This document shows, in pieces, positions 49,980-61,583 of a stretch of DNA of 64,000 nt; position 1 is the stretch's first letter; each line of letters opens with the position of its first letter. Made by a program: the position numbers and the translations under genes. The stretch is from Acanthosepion lycidas (Eukaryota; Mollusca; Cephalopoda; Sepiida; Sepiidae). The stretch covers positions 58,847,292 to 58,911,291 of the forward strand of contig OZ010611.1 in assembly GCA_963932145.1 (NCBI GenBank), written 5' to 3'. Below the pieces are notes generated by a model. That model did not search any database. It saw only the letters and a program-made list of their open reading frames with translations, and was not told where the DNA came from.

Positions 49980-50780
49980 GTCTCATACAACAGTGAGTTA
50001 GTAGAAAAATTTGTGGGCACAAAATGGGTGATCAGTGTCTTATTCTCTTCTGTTTGTGCCTTGTCTTTAGCTTTTTCTTCTATATTTAACATTATGTAGA
50101 GGCAAGGCCCCACTCTAAATCTGGATTGAAATTATTTTTCATTCTAATTAATAGAAATGGAGTAGCATGCAATGGTGTCGTCTCATACAACTGTGAGTTA
50201 GTAGAAAAAATTTGTGGGCACAAAATGGGTGATCAGTGTCTTATTCTCTTCTGTTTGTGCCTTGTCTTTAGCTTTTTCTTCTATATTTAACATTATGTAG
50301 AGGCAAGGCCCCCCTCTAAATCTGGATTGAAATTATTTTTCATTCTAATTCATAGAAATGGAGTAGCGTGCAATGGTGACGTCTCATACAACTGTGAGTT
50401 AGTAGAAAAATTTGTGGGCACAAAATGGGTGATCAGTGACTTATTCTCTTCTGTTTGACCCTTGTCTTTAGCTTTTTCTTATATATTTAACATTATGTAG
50501 AGGAAAGGCCCCCCTCTAAATCTCAATTGATATTATTTTTCATTCTAATTCATAGAAATGGAGTAGCGTGCAATGGTGTCGTCTCATACAACTGTGAGTT
50601 AGTTGAAAAATTTGTGGGTACAAAATGGGTGATCATTGACTTATTCTCTTCTGTTTGTGCCTTGTCTTTACCTTTTTCTTCTATATTTAACATTATGTAG
50701 AGGCAAGGCCCCCCTCTAAATCTGGATTGAAATTATTTTTCATTCTAATTCATAGAAATGGAGTAGCGTGCAATGGTGTC
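49980..50780 (+). repeat. Four near-consensus monomers with another gaccc/cttatata pair
   Basis: The unit near 50,380 carries gacgtctc, gacccttg and cttatatatt, and is followed by ctcaattgatatt and gatcattgac. This is the same linked pair as at 42.98 kb. Confidence 0.75.
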
Positions 50781-52380
50781 GTCTCATGCAACTGTGAGTT
50801 AGTAGATAAATTTGGGGGCACAAAATGGGTGATCAGTGTCTTATTCTCTTCTGTTTGTGCCTTGTCTTTAGCTTTTTCTTCTATATTTAACATTATGTAG
50901 AGGCAAGGCCCCCCTCGAAATCTGGATTGCAATTATTTTTCATTCTAATTCATAGAAATGGAGTAGCGTGCAATGGGGTTGTCTCATACAACTGTGAGTT
51001 AGTAGAAAAATCTGTGGGCACAAAATGGGTGATCAGTGATTATTCTCTTCTGTTTGAGCCTTGTCTTTAGCTTTTTCTTCTATATTTAACATTATGTAGA
51101 GGCAAGGCCCCCCCTCTAAATCTGGATTGAAATTATTTTTCATTCTAATTCATAGAAATGGAGTAGCGTGCAATGGTGTCGTCTCATACAACTGTGAGTT
51201 AGTAGAAAAATTTGTAGGCACAAAATGGGTGATCAGTGGCTTATTCTCTTCTGTTATTGCCTTGTCTTTAGCTTTTTCTTCTATATTTAACATTATGTAG
51301 AGGAAAGCCCCCCTCTAAATCTGGATTGAAATTATTTTTCATTCTAATTCATAGAAATGGAGTAGCGTGCAATGGTGTCATCTCATACAACTGTGAGTTA
51401 GTAGAAAAATTTGTGGGCAGAAAATGGGTGATCAGTGTCTTATTCTCTTCTGTTTGTGCCTTGTCTTTACCTTTTTCTTCTATATCTAACATTATGTAGA
51501 GGCAAGGCCCCCCTCTTAATCTGGCTTGAAATTATTTTTCATTCTAATTCATAGAAATGGAGTAGCGTGCAATGGTGTCGTCTCATACCACTGTGAGTTA
51601 GTAGAAAGAATTTCTCGGCAAAAAATGGGTGATCAGTGTCTTATTCTCTTCTGTTTTTGCCTTGTCTTTAGCTTTTTCTTCTATATTTAACATTATGTAG
51701 AGGCAAGGACCCCCTCTAAATCTGGATTGAAATTATTTTTCATTCTAATTCATAGAAATGGAGTAGCGTGCAATGGTGTCGTCTCATACAACTGTGAGTT
51801 AGTAGAAAAATTTGTGGGCACAAAATGGGTGATCAGTGTCTTATTCTCTTCTGTTTGTGCCTTGTCTTTAGCTTTTTCTTCTATATTTAACATTATGTAG
51901 AGGCAAGGCCCCCCTCGAAATCTGGATTGCAATTATTTTTCATTCTAATTCATAGAAATGGAGTAGCGTGCAATGGGGTTGTCTCATACAACTGTGAGTT
52001 AGTAGAACAATTTGTGGGCACAAAATGGGTGATCAGTGTCTTATTCTCTTCTGTTTGTGCCTTGTCTTTAACTTTTTCTTCTATATTTAACATTATGTAG
52101 AGGCAAGGCCCCCCTCTAAATCTGGATTGAAATTATTTTTCATTCTAATTCATAGAAATGGAGTAGTGTGCAATGGTGTCGTCTCATACAACAGTGAGTT
52201 AGTAGAAAAATTTGTGGGCACAAAATGGGTGATCAGTGTCTTATTCTCTTCTGTTTGTGCCTTGTCTTTAGCTTTTTCTTCTATATTTAACATTATGTAG
52301 AGGCAAGGCCCCCCTCTAAATCTGGATTGAAATTATTTTTCATTCTAATTCATAGAAATGGAGTAGCGTGCAATGGTGTC
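50781..52380 (+). repeat. Third 7-monomer HOR, first copy, units 1-5, then three other units
   Basis: Units 1-5: ctcatgcaac with gggggcac and ctcgaaatctgg; ggggttg with aatctgtggg and gtgattattc; ttgtaggc with ctgttattgcc and gaaagccc; gtcatctc with gggcagaaa, tatatctaac and cttaatctggcttg; ataccactg with ttctcggc and aaggaccccc. At 51,780 the array goes to a ctcgaaatctgg unit, a ggggttg unit with gaacaattt, and an aacagtgag unit, before re-entering the HOR at unit 4 (52381). Confidence 0.85.
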
Positions 52381-53181
52381 ATCTCATACAACTGTGAGTT
52401 AGTAGAAAAATTTGTGGGCAGAAAATGGGTGATCAGTGTCTTATTCTCTTCTGTTTGTGCCTTGTCTTTACCTTTTTCTTCTATATCTAACATTATGTAG
52501 AGGCAAGGCCCCCCTCTTAATCTGGCTTGAAATTATTTTTCATTCTAATTCATAGAAATGGAGTAGCGTGCAATGGTGTCGTCTCATACCACTGTGAGTT
52601 AGTAGAAAGAATTTCTCGGCAAAAAATGGGTGATCAGTGTCTTATTCTCTTCTGTTTTTGCCTTGTCTTTAGCTTTTTCTTCTATATTTAACATTATGTA
52701 GAGGCAAGGACCCCCTCTAAATCTGGATTGAAATTATTTTTCATTCTAATTCATAGAAATGGAGTAGCGTGCAATGGTGTCGTCTCATACAACTGTGAGT
52801 TAGTAGAAAAATTTGTGGGCACAAAATGGGTGATCAGTGTCTTATTCTCTTCTGTTTGTGCCTTGTCTTTAGCTTTTTCTTCTATATTTAATATTATGTA
52901 GAGGCAAGGCCCCCCTCTAAATCTGGATTGAAATTATTTTTCATTCTAATTCATAGAAATGGAGTAGCGTGCAATGGTGTCGTCTCATACAACTGTGAGT
53001 TAATAGAAAAATTTGTGGGCACAAAATGGGTGATAAGTGTCTTATTCTCTTCTGTTTGTGCCTTGTCTTTACCTTTTTCTTCTATATTTAACATTATGTA
53101 GAGGCAAGGCCCCCCTCTTAATCTGGCTTGAAATTATTTTTCATTCTAATTCATAGAAATGGAGTAGCGTGCAATGGTGTC
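52381..53181 (+). repeat. Third 7-monomer HOR, units 4-7
   Basis: Order: gtcatctc/tatatctaac; ataccactg/ttctcggc; near-consensus with taatattatg; gagttaatag with gataagtgtc and cttaatctggcttg. These units match 53781-54582 at an offset of 1,400 bp with almost no differences seen. Confidence 0.88.
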
Positions 53182-54582
53182 GTCTCATGCAACTGTGAGT
53201 TAGTAGATAAATTTGGGGGCACAAAATGGGTGATCAGTGTCTTATTCTCTTCTGTTTGTGCCTTGTCTTTAGCTTTTTCTTCTATATTTAACATTATGTA
53301 GAGGCAAGGCCCCCCTCGAAATCTGGATTGCAATTATTTTTCATTCTAATTCATAGAAATGGAGTAGCGTGCAATGGGGTTGTCTCATACAACTGTGAGT
53401 TAGTAGAAAAATCTGTGGGCACAAAATGGGTGATCAGTGATTATTCTCTTCTGTTTGAGCCTTGTCTTTAGCTTTTTCTTCTATATTTAACATTATGTAG
53501 AGGCAAGGCCCCCCCTCTAAATCTGGATTGAAATTATTTTTCATTCTAATTCATAGAAATGGAGTAGCGTGCAATGGTGTCGTCTCATACAACTGTGAGT
53601 TAGTAGAAAAATTTGTAGGCACAAAATGGGTGATCAGTGGCTTATTCTCTTCTGTTATTGCCTTGTCTTTAGCTTTTTCTTCTATATTTAACATTATGTA
53701 GAGGAAAGCCCCCCTCTAAATCTGGATTGAAATTATTTTTCATTCTAATTCATAGAAATGGAGTAGCGTGCAATGGTGTCATCTCATACAACTGTGAGTT
53801 AGTAGAAAAATTTGTGGGCAGAAAATGGGTGATCAGTGTCTTATTCTCTTCTGTTTGTGCCTTGTCTTTACCTTTTTCTTCTATATCTAACATTATGTAG
53901 AGGCAAGGCCCCCCTCTTAATCTGGCTTGAAATTATTTTTCATTCTAATTCATAGAAATGGAGTAGCGTGCAATGGTGTCGTCTCATACCACTGTGAGTT
54001 AGTAGAAAGAATTTCTCGGCAAAAAATGGGTGATCAGTGTCTTATTCTCTTCTGTTTTTGCCTTGTCTTTAGCTTTTTCTTCTATATTTAACATTATGTA
54101 GAGGCAAGGACCCCCTCTAAATCTGGATTGAAATTATTTTTCATTCTAATTCATAGAAATGGAGTAGCGTGCAATGGTGTCGTCTCATACAACTGTGAGT
54201 TAGTAGAAAAATTTGTGGGCACAAAATGGGTGATCAGTGTCTTATTCTCTTCTGTTTGTGCCTTGTCTTTAGCTTTTTCTTCTATATTTAATATTATGTA
54301 GAGGCAAGGCCCCCCTCTAAATCTGGATTGAAATTATTTTTCATTCTAATTCATAGAAATGGAGTAGCGTGCAATGGTGTCGTCTCATACAACTGTGAGT
54401 TAATAGAAAAATTTGTGGGCACAAAATGGGTGATAAGTGTCTTATTCTCTTCTGTTTGTGCCTTGTCTTTACCTTTTTCTTCTATATTTAACATTATGTA
54501 GAGGCAAGGCCCCCCTCTTAATCTGGCTTGAAATTATTTTTCATTCTAATTCATAGAAATGGAGTAGCGTGCAATGGTTTCG
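53182..54582 (+). repeat. Third 7-monomer HOR, complete copy (1,401 bp)
   Basis: This is the only copy with units 1-7 in order. Units 1-5 match 50781-51780 (offset 2,401 bp) and units 4-7 match 52381-53181 (offset 1,400 bp). The minus-strand frames at 50750 and 53151 are identical, as expected. Confidence 0.9.
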
Positions 54583-56783
54583 TCTCATACCACTGTGAGT
54601 TAGTAGAAAGAATTTCTGGGCAAAAAATGGGTGATCAGTGTCTTATTCTCTTCTGTTTGTGCCTTGTCTTTAGCTTTTTCTTCTATATTTAACATTATGT
54701 AGAGGCAAGGCCCCCCTCTAAATCTAAATTGAAATTATTTTTCATTGTAATTCATAGAAATGGAGTAGCGTGGAATGGTGTCGTCTCATACAACTCTCAG
54801 TTAGTAGAAAAATTTGTGGGCACAAAATGGGTGATCATTGACTTATTCTCTTCTGTTTTTGCCTTGTTTTTAGCTTTTTCTTCTATATTTAACATTATGT
54901 AGAGGCAAGGCCCCCCTGTAAATCTGGATTGAAATTATTTTTCATTCTAATTCATAGAAATGGAGTAGTGTGCAATGGTGTCGTCTCATACAACTGTGAG
55001 TTAGTAGAAAAAGTTGTGGGCACAAAATGGGTGATCAGAGTCTTATTCTCTTCTCTTTGTGCCTAGACTTTAACCTTTTCTTCTATATTTAACATTATGT
55101 AGAGGCAAGGCCCCCCTCTAAATCTGGATTGAAATTATTTTTCATTCTAATTCATAGAAATGGAGTAGCGTGCAATGGTGTCGTCTCATACAACTGTGAA
55201 TTAGTAGAAAAATTTGTGGGCACAAAATGGGTGATCAGTTTCTTATTCTCTTCTGTTTGTGCCTTGTCTTTAGCTTTTTCTTCTATATTTAACATTATGT
55301 AGAGGCAAGGCCCCACTCTAAATCTGGATTGAAATTATTTTTCATTCTAATTCATAGAAATGGAGTAGCGTGCAATGGTGTCGTCTCATACAACTGTGAG
55401 TTAGTAGAAAAAATTTGTGGGCACAAAATGGGTGATCAGTGTCTTATTCTCTTCTGTTTGTGCCTTGTCCTTAGCTTTTTCTTCTATATTTAACATTATG
55501 TAGAGGCAAGGCCCCCCTCTAAATCTGGATTGAAATTATTTTTCATTCTAATTCATAGAAATGGAGTAGCGTGCAATGGTGACGTCTCATACAACTGTGA
55601 GTTAGTAGAAAAATTTGTGGGCACAAAATGGGTGATCAGTGACTTATTCTCTTCTGTTTGACCCTTGTCTTTAGCTTTTTCTTATATATTTAACATTATG
55701 TAGAGGAAAGGCCCCCCTCTAAATCTCAAATGATATTATTTTTCATTCTAATTCATAGAAATGGAGTAGCGTGCAATGGTGTCGTCTCATACAACTGTGA
55801 GTTAGTAGAAAAATTTGTGGGCACAAAATGGGTGAACATTGAATTATTCTCTTCTGTTTGTGCCTTGTCTTTACCTTTTTCTTCTATATTTAACATTATG
55901 TAGAGGCAAGGCCCCCCTCTAAATTTGGATTGAAATTATTTTTCATTCTAATTCATAGAAATGGAGTAGCGTGCAATGGTGTCGTCTCATACAACTGTGA
56001 GTTAGTAGAAAAATTTGTGGGCACAAAATGTTTGATCAGAGTCTTATTCTCTTCTGTTTTTGCCTTGTCTTTAGCTTTTTCTTCTATATTTAACATTATG
56101 TAGAGGCAAGGCCCCCCTCTAAATCTGGATTCAAATTATTTTTCATTCTAATTCATAGAAATGGAGTAGCGTGCAATGGTGTCGTCTCATACAACTGTGA
56201 GTTAGTAGAAAAATTTGTAGGCACAAAATGGGTGATCAGTGGTTTATTCTCTTCTGTTATTGCCTTGTCTTTAACCTTTTCTTCTATATTTAACATTATG
56301 TAGAGGCAAGGCCCCCCTCTAAATCTAAATTGAAATTATTTTTCATTGTAATTCATAGAAATGGAGTAGCGTGCAATGGTGTCATCTCATACAACTGTGA
56401 GTTAGTAGAAAAAGTTGTGGGCACAAAATGGGTGATCAGAGTCTTATTCTCTTCTCTTTGTGCCTAGTCTTTAACCTTTTCTTCTATATTTAAAATTATG
56501 TAGAGGCAAGGCCCCCCTCTAAATCTGGATTGAAATTATTTTTCATTCTAATTCATAGAAATGGAGTAGCGTGCAATGGTGTCGTCTCATACAACTGTGA
56601 GTTAGTAGAAAAATTTGTGGGCACAAAATGTTTGATCAGAGTCTTATTCTCTTCTGTTTTTGCCTTGTCTTTAGCTTTTTCTTCTATATTTAACATTATG
56701 TAGAGGCAAGGCCCCCCTCTAAATCTGGATTGAAATTATTTTTCATTCTAATTCATAGAAATGGAGTAGCGTGCAATGGTGTC
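54583..56783 (+). repeat. Mixed monomers with pieces of neighbouring HORs
   Basis: It starts with an ataccactg unit and a ctaaattg/attgtaattc to ctctcag pair. The series tagtgtgcaatgg with ctctttg and gcctag, then gtgaattag with cagtttctt, then aaaaaattt, then gacgtctc begins at about 54,984 and recurs 2,001 bp later inside the 12-monomer HOR. A gtttgatcagagtc unit occurs at about 55,985 and again at 56,585. Confidence 0.8.
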
Positions 56784-59183
56784 GTCTCATACAACTGTGA
56801 GTTAGTAGAAAAATTTGTGGGCACAAAATGGGTGATCAGTGACTTATTCTCTTCTGTTTGAGCCTTGTCTTTAGCTTTTTCTTCTATATTTAACATTATG
56901 TAGAGGCAAGGCCCCCCTCTAAATCTGGATTGAAATTATTTTTCATTCTAATTCATAGAAATGGAGTAGTGTGCAATGGTGTCGTCTCATACAACTGTGA
57001 GTTAGTAGAAAAAGTTGTGGGCACAAAATGGGTGATCAGAGTCTTATTCTCTTCTCTTTGTGCCTAGTCTTTAACCTTTTCTTCTATATTAAAAATTATG
57101 TAGAGGCAAGGCCCCCCTCTAAATCTGGATTGAAATTATTTTTCATTCTAATTCATAGAAATGGAGTAGCGTGCAATGGTGTCGTCTCATACAACTGTGA
57201 ATTAGTAGAAAAATTTGTGGGCACAAAATGGGTGATCAGTTTCTTATTCTCTTCTGTTTGTGCCTTGTCTTTAGCTTTTTCTTCTATATTTAACATTATG
57301 TAGAGGCAAGGCCCCACTCTAAATCTGGATTGAAATTATTTTTCATTCTAATTCATAGAAATGGAGTAGCGTGCAATGGTGTCGTCTCATACAACTGTGA
57401 GTTAGTAGAAAAAATTTGTGGGCACAAAATGGGTGATCATTGTCTTATTCTCTTCTGTTTGTGCCTAGTCTTTAGCTTTTTCTTCTATATTTAACATTAT
57501 GTAGAGGCAAGGCCCCCCTCTAAATCTGGATTGAAATTATTTTTCATTCTAATTCATAGAAATGGAGTAGCGTGCAATGGTGACGTCTCATACAACTGTG
57601 AGTTAGTAGAAAAATTTGTGGGCAGAAAATGGGTGATCAGTGTCTTATTCTCTTCTGTTTGTGCCTTGTCTTTAGCTTTTTCTTCTATATTTAGCATTAT
57701 GTAGAGGCAAAGCCCCGCTCTAAATCTGGATTGAAATTATTTTTCATTCTAATTCATAGAAATGGAGTAGCGTGCAATGGTGTCGTCTCATACAACTGTG
57801 AGTTAGTAGAAAAATTTGTGGGCACAAAATGGGTGATCATTGACTTATTCTCTTCTGTTTGAGCCTTGTCTTTAGCTTTTTCTTCTATATTTAACATTAT
57901 GTAGAGGCAAGGCCCCCCTCGAAATCTGGATTGCAATTATTTTTCATTCTAATTCATAGAAATGGAGTAGCGTGCAATGGGGTTGTCTCATACAACTGTG
58001 AGTTAGTAGAAAAATTTGTGGGAACAAAATGGGTGATCAGTGATTATTCTCTTCTGTTTGATCCTTGTCTTTAGCTTTTTCTTCTATATTTAAATTTATG
58101 TAGAGGCAAGGCCCCCCTCTAAATCTGGATTGAAATTATTTTTCATTCTAATTCATAGAAATGGAGTAGCGTGCAATGGTGTCGTCTCATACAACTGTGA
58201 GTTAGTAGAAAAATTTGTAGGCACAAAATGGGTGATCAGTGGTTTATTCTCTTCTGTTATTGCCTTGTCTTTAACCTTTTCTTCTATATTTAACATTATG
58301 TAGAGGCAAGGCCCCCCTCTAAATCTGGATTGAAATTATTTTTCATTCTAATTTATAGAAATGGAGTAGCGTGCAATGGTGTCGTCTCATACAACTGTGA
58401 GTTAGTAGAATAATTTGTGGGCACAAAATGGGTGATCAGTGTCTTATTCTATTCTGTTTGTGCCTTGTCTTTATCTTTTTCTTCTATATTTAACATTATG
58501 TAGAGGCAAGGCCCCCCTCTAAATCTGGATTGAAATTATTTTTCATTCTAATTCATAGAAATGGAGTAGCGTGCAATGGTGACGTCTCATACAACTGTGA
58601 GTTAGTAGAAAAAGTTGTGGGCACAAAATGGGTGATCAGTGTCTTATTCTCTTCTGTTTGTGCCTTGTCTTTAGCTTTTTCTTCTATATTTAACATTATG
58701 TAGAGGCAAGGCCCCCGTCTAAATCTGGATTGAAATTATTTTTCATTCTAATTCATAGAAATGGAGTAGCGTGCAATGGTGTCGTCTCATACAACTGTGA
58801 GTTAGTAGAAAAATTTGTGGGCACAAAATGGGTGATCACTGTCTTATTCTCTTCTGTTTGTGCCTTGTCTTTAGCTTTTTCTTCTCTATTTAACATTATG
58901 TAGAGGCAAGGCCCCCCTCTAAATCTAAATTGAAATTATTTTTCATTGTAATTCATAGAAATGGAGTAGCGTGCAATGGTGTCATCTCATACAACTATCA
59001 GTTAGTAGAAAAATTTGTGGGCACAAAATGGGTGATCATTGACTTATTCTCTTCTGTTTTTGCCTTGTTTTTAGCTTTTTCTTCGATATTTAACATTATG
59101 TAGAGGCAAGGCCCCCCTCTAAATCTGGATTGAAATTATTTTTCATTCTAATTCATAGAAATGGAGTAGCGTGCAATGGTGTC
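56784..59183 (+). repeat. 12-monomer HOR, copy 1 (2,400 bp)
   Basis: Order: gtgacttattc with tttgagcc; tagtgtgc with ctctttg; gtgaattag with cagtttctt; aaaaaattt with gatcattgtc; gacgtctc with tttagcatt and ccccgctc; gatcattgac with ctcgaaatctggattgc; ggggttg with gggaacaaa and gatccttg; ttgtaggc with ctgttattgcc; gaataattt with ctattctg; gacgtctc with cccccgtc; gatcactgtc with cttctctatt and ctaaattg; ctatcag with cttcgatatt. Confidence 0.92.
57028..57303 (+). other. 91-codon ATG open frame, longest in the window; not a gene
   Basis: It starts at ATG in aaaatgggtgatc. The usual TAA in tatatttaac is removed because this unit reads tatattaaaaatta, so the frame continues through the next monomer to its TAG. 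The equivalent unit in HOR copy 2 (about 59,428) has tatatttaaaatta and keeps the stop. A private change in one monomer therefore explains the length. Confidence 0.2.
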
Positions 59184-61583
59184 GTCTCATACAACTGTGA
59201 GTTAGTAGAAAAATTTGTGGGCACAAAATGGGTGATCAGTGACTTATTCTCTTCTGTTTGAGCCTTGTCTTTAGCTTTTTCTTCTATATTTAACATTATG
59301 TAGAGGCAAGGCCCCCCTCTAAATCTGGATTGAAATTATTTTTCATTCTAATTCATAGAAATGGAGTAGTGTGCAATGGTGTCGTCTCATACAACTGTGA
59401 GTTAGTAGAAAAAGTTGTGGGCACAAAATGGGTGATCAGAGTCTTATTCTCTTCTCTTTGTGCCTAGTCTTTAACCTTTTCTTCTATATTTAAAATTATG
59501 TAGAGGCAAGGCCCCCCTCTAAATCTGGATTGAAATTATTTTTCATTCTAATTCATAGAAATGGAGTAGCGTGCAATGGTGTCGTCTCATACAACTGTGA
59601 ATTAGTAGAAAAATTTGTGGGCACAAAATGGGTGATCAGTTTCTTATTCTCTTCTGTTTGTGCCTTGTCTTTAGCTTTTTCTTCTATATTTAACATTATG
59701 TAGAGGCAAGGCCCCACTCTAAATCTGGATTGAAATTATTTTTCATTCTAATTCATAGAAATGGAGTAGCGTGCAATGGTGTCGTCTCATACAACTGTGA
59801 GTTAGTAGAAAAAATTTGTGGGCACAAAATGGGTGATCATTGTCTTATTCTCTTCTGTTTGTGCCTTGTCTTTAGCTTTTTCTTCTATATTTAACATTAT
59901 GTAGAGGCAAGGCCCCCCTCTAAATCTGGATTGAAATTATTTTTCATTCTAATTCATAGAAATGGAGTAGCGTGCAATGGTGACGTCTCATACAACTGTG
60001 AGTTAGTAGAAAAATTTGTGGGCAGAAAATGGGTGATCAGTGTCTTATTCTCTTCTGTTTGTGCCTTGTCTTTAGCTTTTTCTTCTATATTTAGCATTAT
60101 GTAGAGGCAAAGCCCCGCTCTAAACCTGGATTGAAATTATTTTTCATTCTAATTCATAGAAATGGAGTAGCGTTCAATGGTGTCGTCTCATACAACTGTG
60201 AGTTAGTAGAAAAATTTGTGGGCACAAAATGGGTGATCATTGACTTATTCTCTTCTGTTTGAGCCTTGTCTTTAGCTTTTTCTTCTATATTTAACATTAT
60301 GTAGAGGCAAGGCCCCCCTCGAAATCTGGATTGCAATTATTTTTCATTCTAATTCATAGAAATGGAGTAGCGTGCAATGGGGTTGTCTCATACAACTGTG
60401 AGTTAGTAGAAAAATTTGTGGGAACAAAATGGGTGATCAGTGATTATTCTCTTCTGTTTGATCCTTGTCTTTAGCTTTTCCTTCTATATTTAACATTATG
60501 TAGAGGCTAGGCCCCCCTCTAAATATTGGTTGAAATTATTTTTCATTCTAATTAATAGAAATGGAGTAGCGATCAAAGGTGTCGTCTCATACAACTGTGA
60601 GTTAGCAGATAAAATAGTGGGCACAAAATGCGTGATCAGTGTCTTATTCTCTTCTGTTTATGCCTTGTCTTTAGCTTTTTCTTCTATATTTAACTTTATG
60701 TAGAGGCAAGGCCCCCCTCTAAATCTGGATTGAAATTATTTTTCATTCTAATTTATAGAAATGGAGTAGCGTGCAATGGTGTCGTCTCATACAACTGTGA
60801 GTTAGTAGAATAATTTGTGGGCACAAAATGGGTGATCAGTGTCTTATTCTATTCTGTTTGTGCCTTGTCTTTATCTTTTTCTTCTATATTTAACATTATG
60901 TAGAGGCAAGGCCCCCCTCTAAATCTGGATTGAAATTATTTTTCATTCTAATTCATAGAAATGGAGTAGCGTGCAATGGTGACGTCTCATACAACTGTGA
61001 GTTAGTAGAAAAAGTTGTGGGCACAAAATGGGTGATCAGTGTCTTATTCTCTTCTGTTTGTGCCTTGTCTTTAGCTTTTTCTTCTATATTTAACATTATG
61101 TAGAGGCAAGGCCCCCGTCTAAATCTGGATTGAAATTATTTTTCATTCTAATTCATAGAAATGGAGTAGCGTGCAATGGTGTCGTCTCATACAACTGTGA
61201 GTTAGTAGAAAAATTTGTGGGCACAAAATGGGTGATCACTGTCTTATTCTCTTCTGTTTGTGCCTTGTCTTTAGCTTTTTCTTCTCTATTTAACATTATG
61301 TAGAGGCAAGGCCCCCCTCTAAATCTAAATTGAAATTATTTTTCATTGTAATTCATAGAAATGGAGTAGCGTGCAATGGTGTCATCTCATACAACTATCA
61401 GTTAGTAGAAAAATTTGTGGGCACAAAATGGGTGATCATTGACTTATTCTCTTCTGTTTTTGCCTTGTTTTTAGCTTTTTCTTCGATATTTAACATTATG
61501 TAGAGGCAAGGCCCCCCTCTAAATCTGGATTGAAATTATTTTTCATTCTAATTCATAGAAATGGAGTAGCGTGCAATGGTGTC
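59184..61583 (+). repeat. 12-monomer HOR, copy 2 (2,400 bp), with one substituted unit
   Basis: Eleven of twelve units match copy 1 in order and in rare variants (tttagcatt, gggaacaaa, ctattctg, cttctctatt, cttcgatatt). Unit eight differs: where copy 1 has the ttgtaggc/ctgttattgcc unit, copy 2 has a diverged unit at about 60,583 with attaatag, gcgatcaaagg, gagttagcagataaaatag, aaatgcgtg and taactttatg. Length and register are unchanged. Confidence 0.92.
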
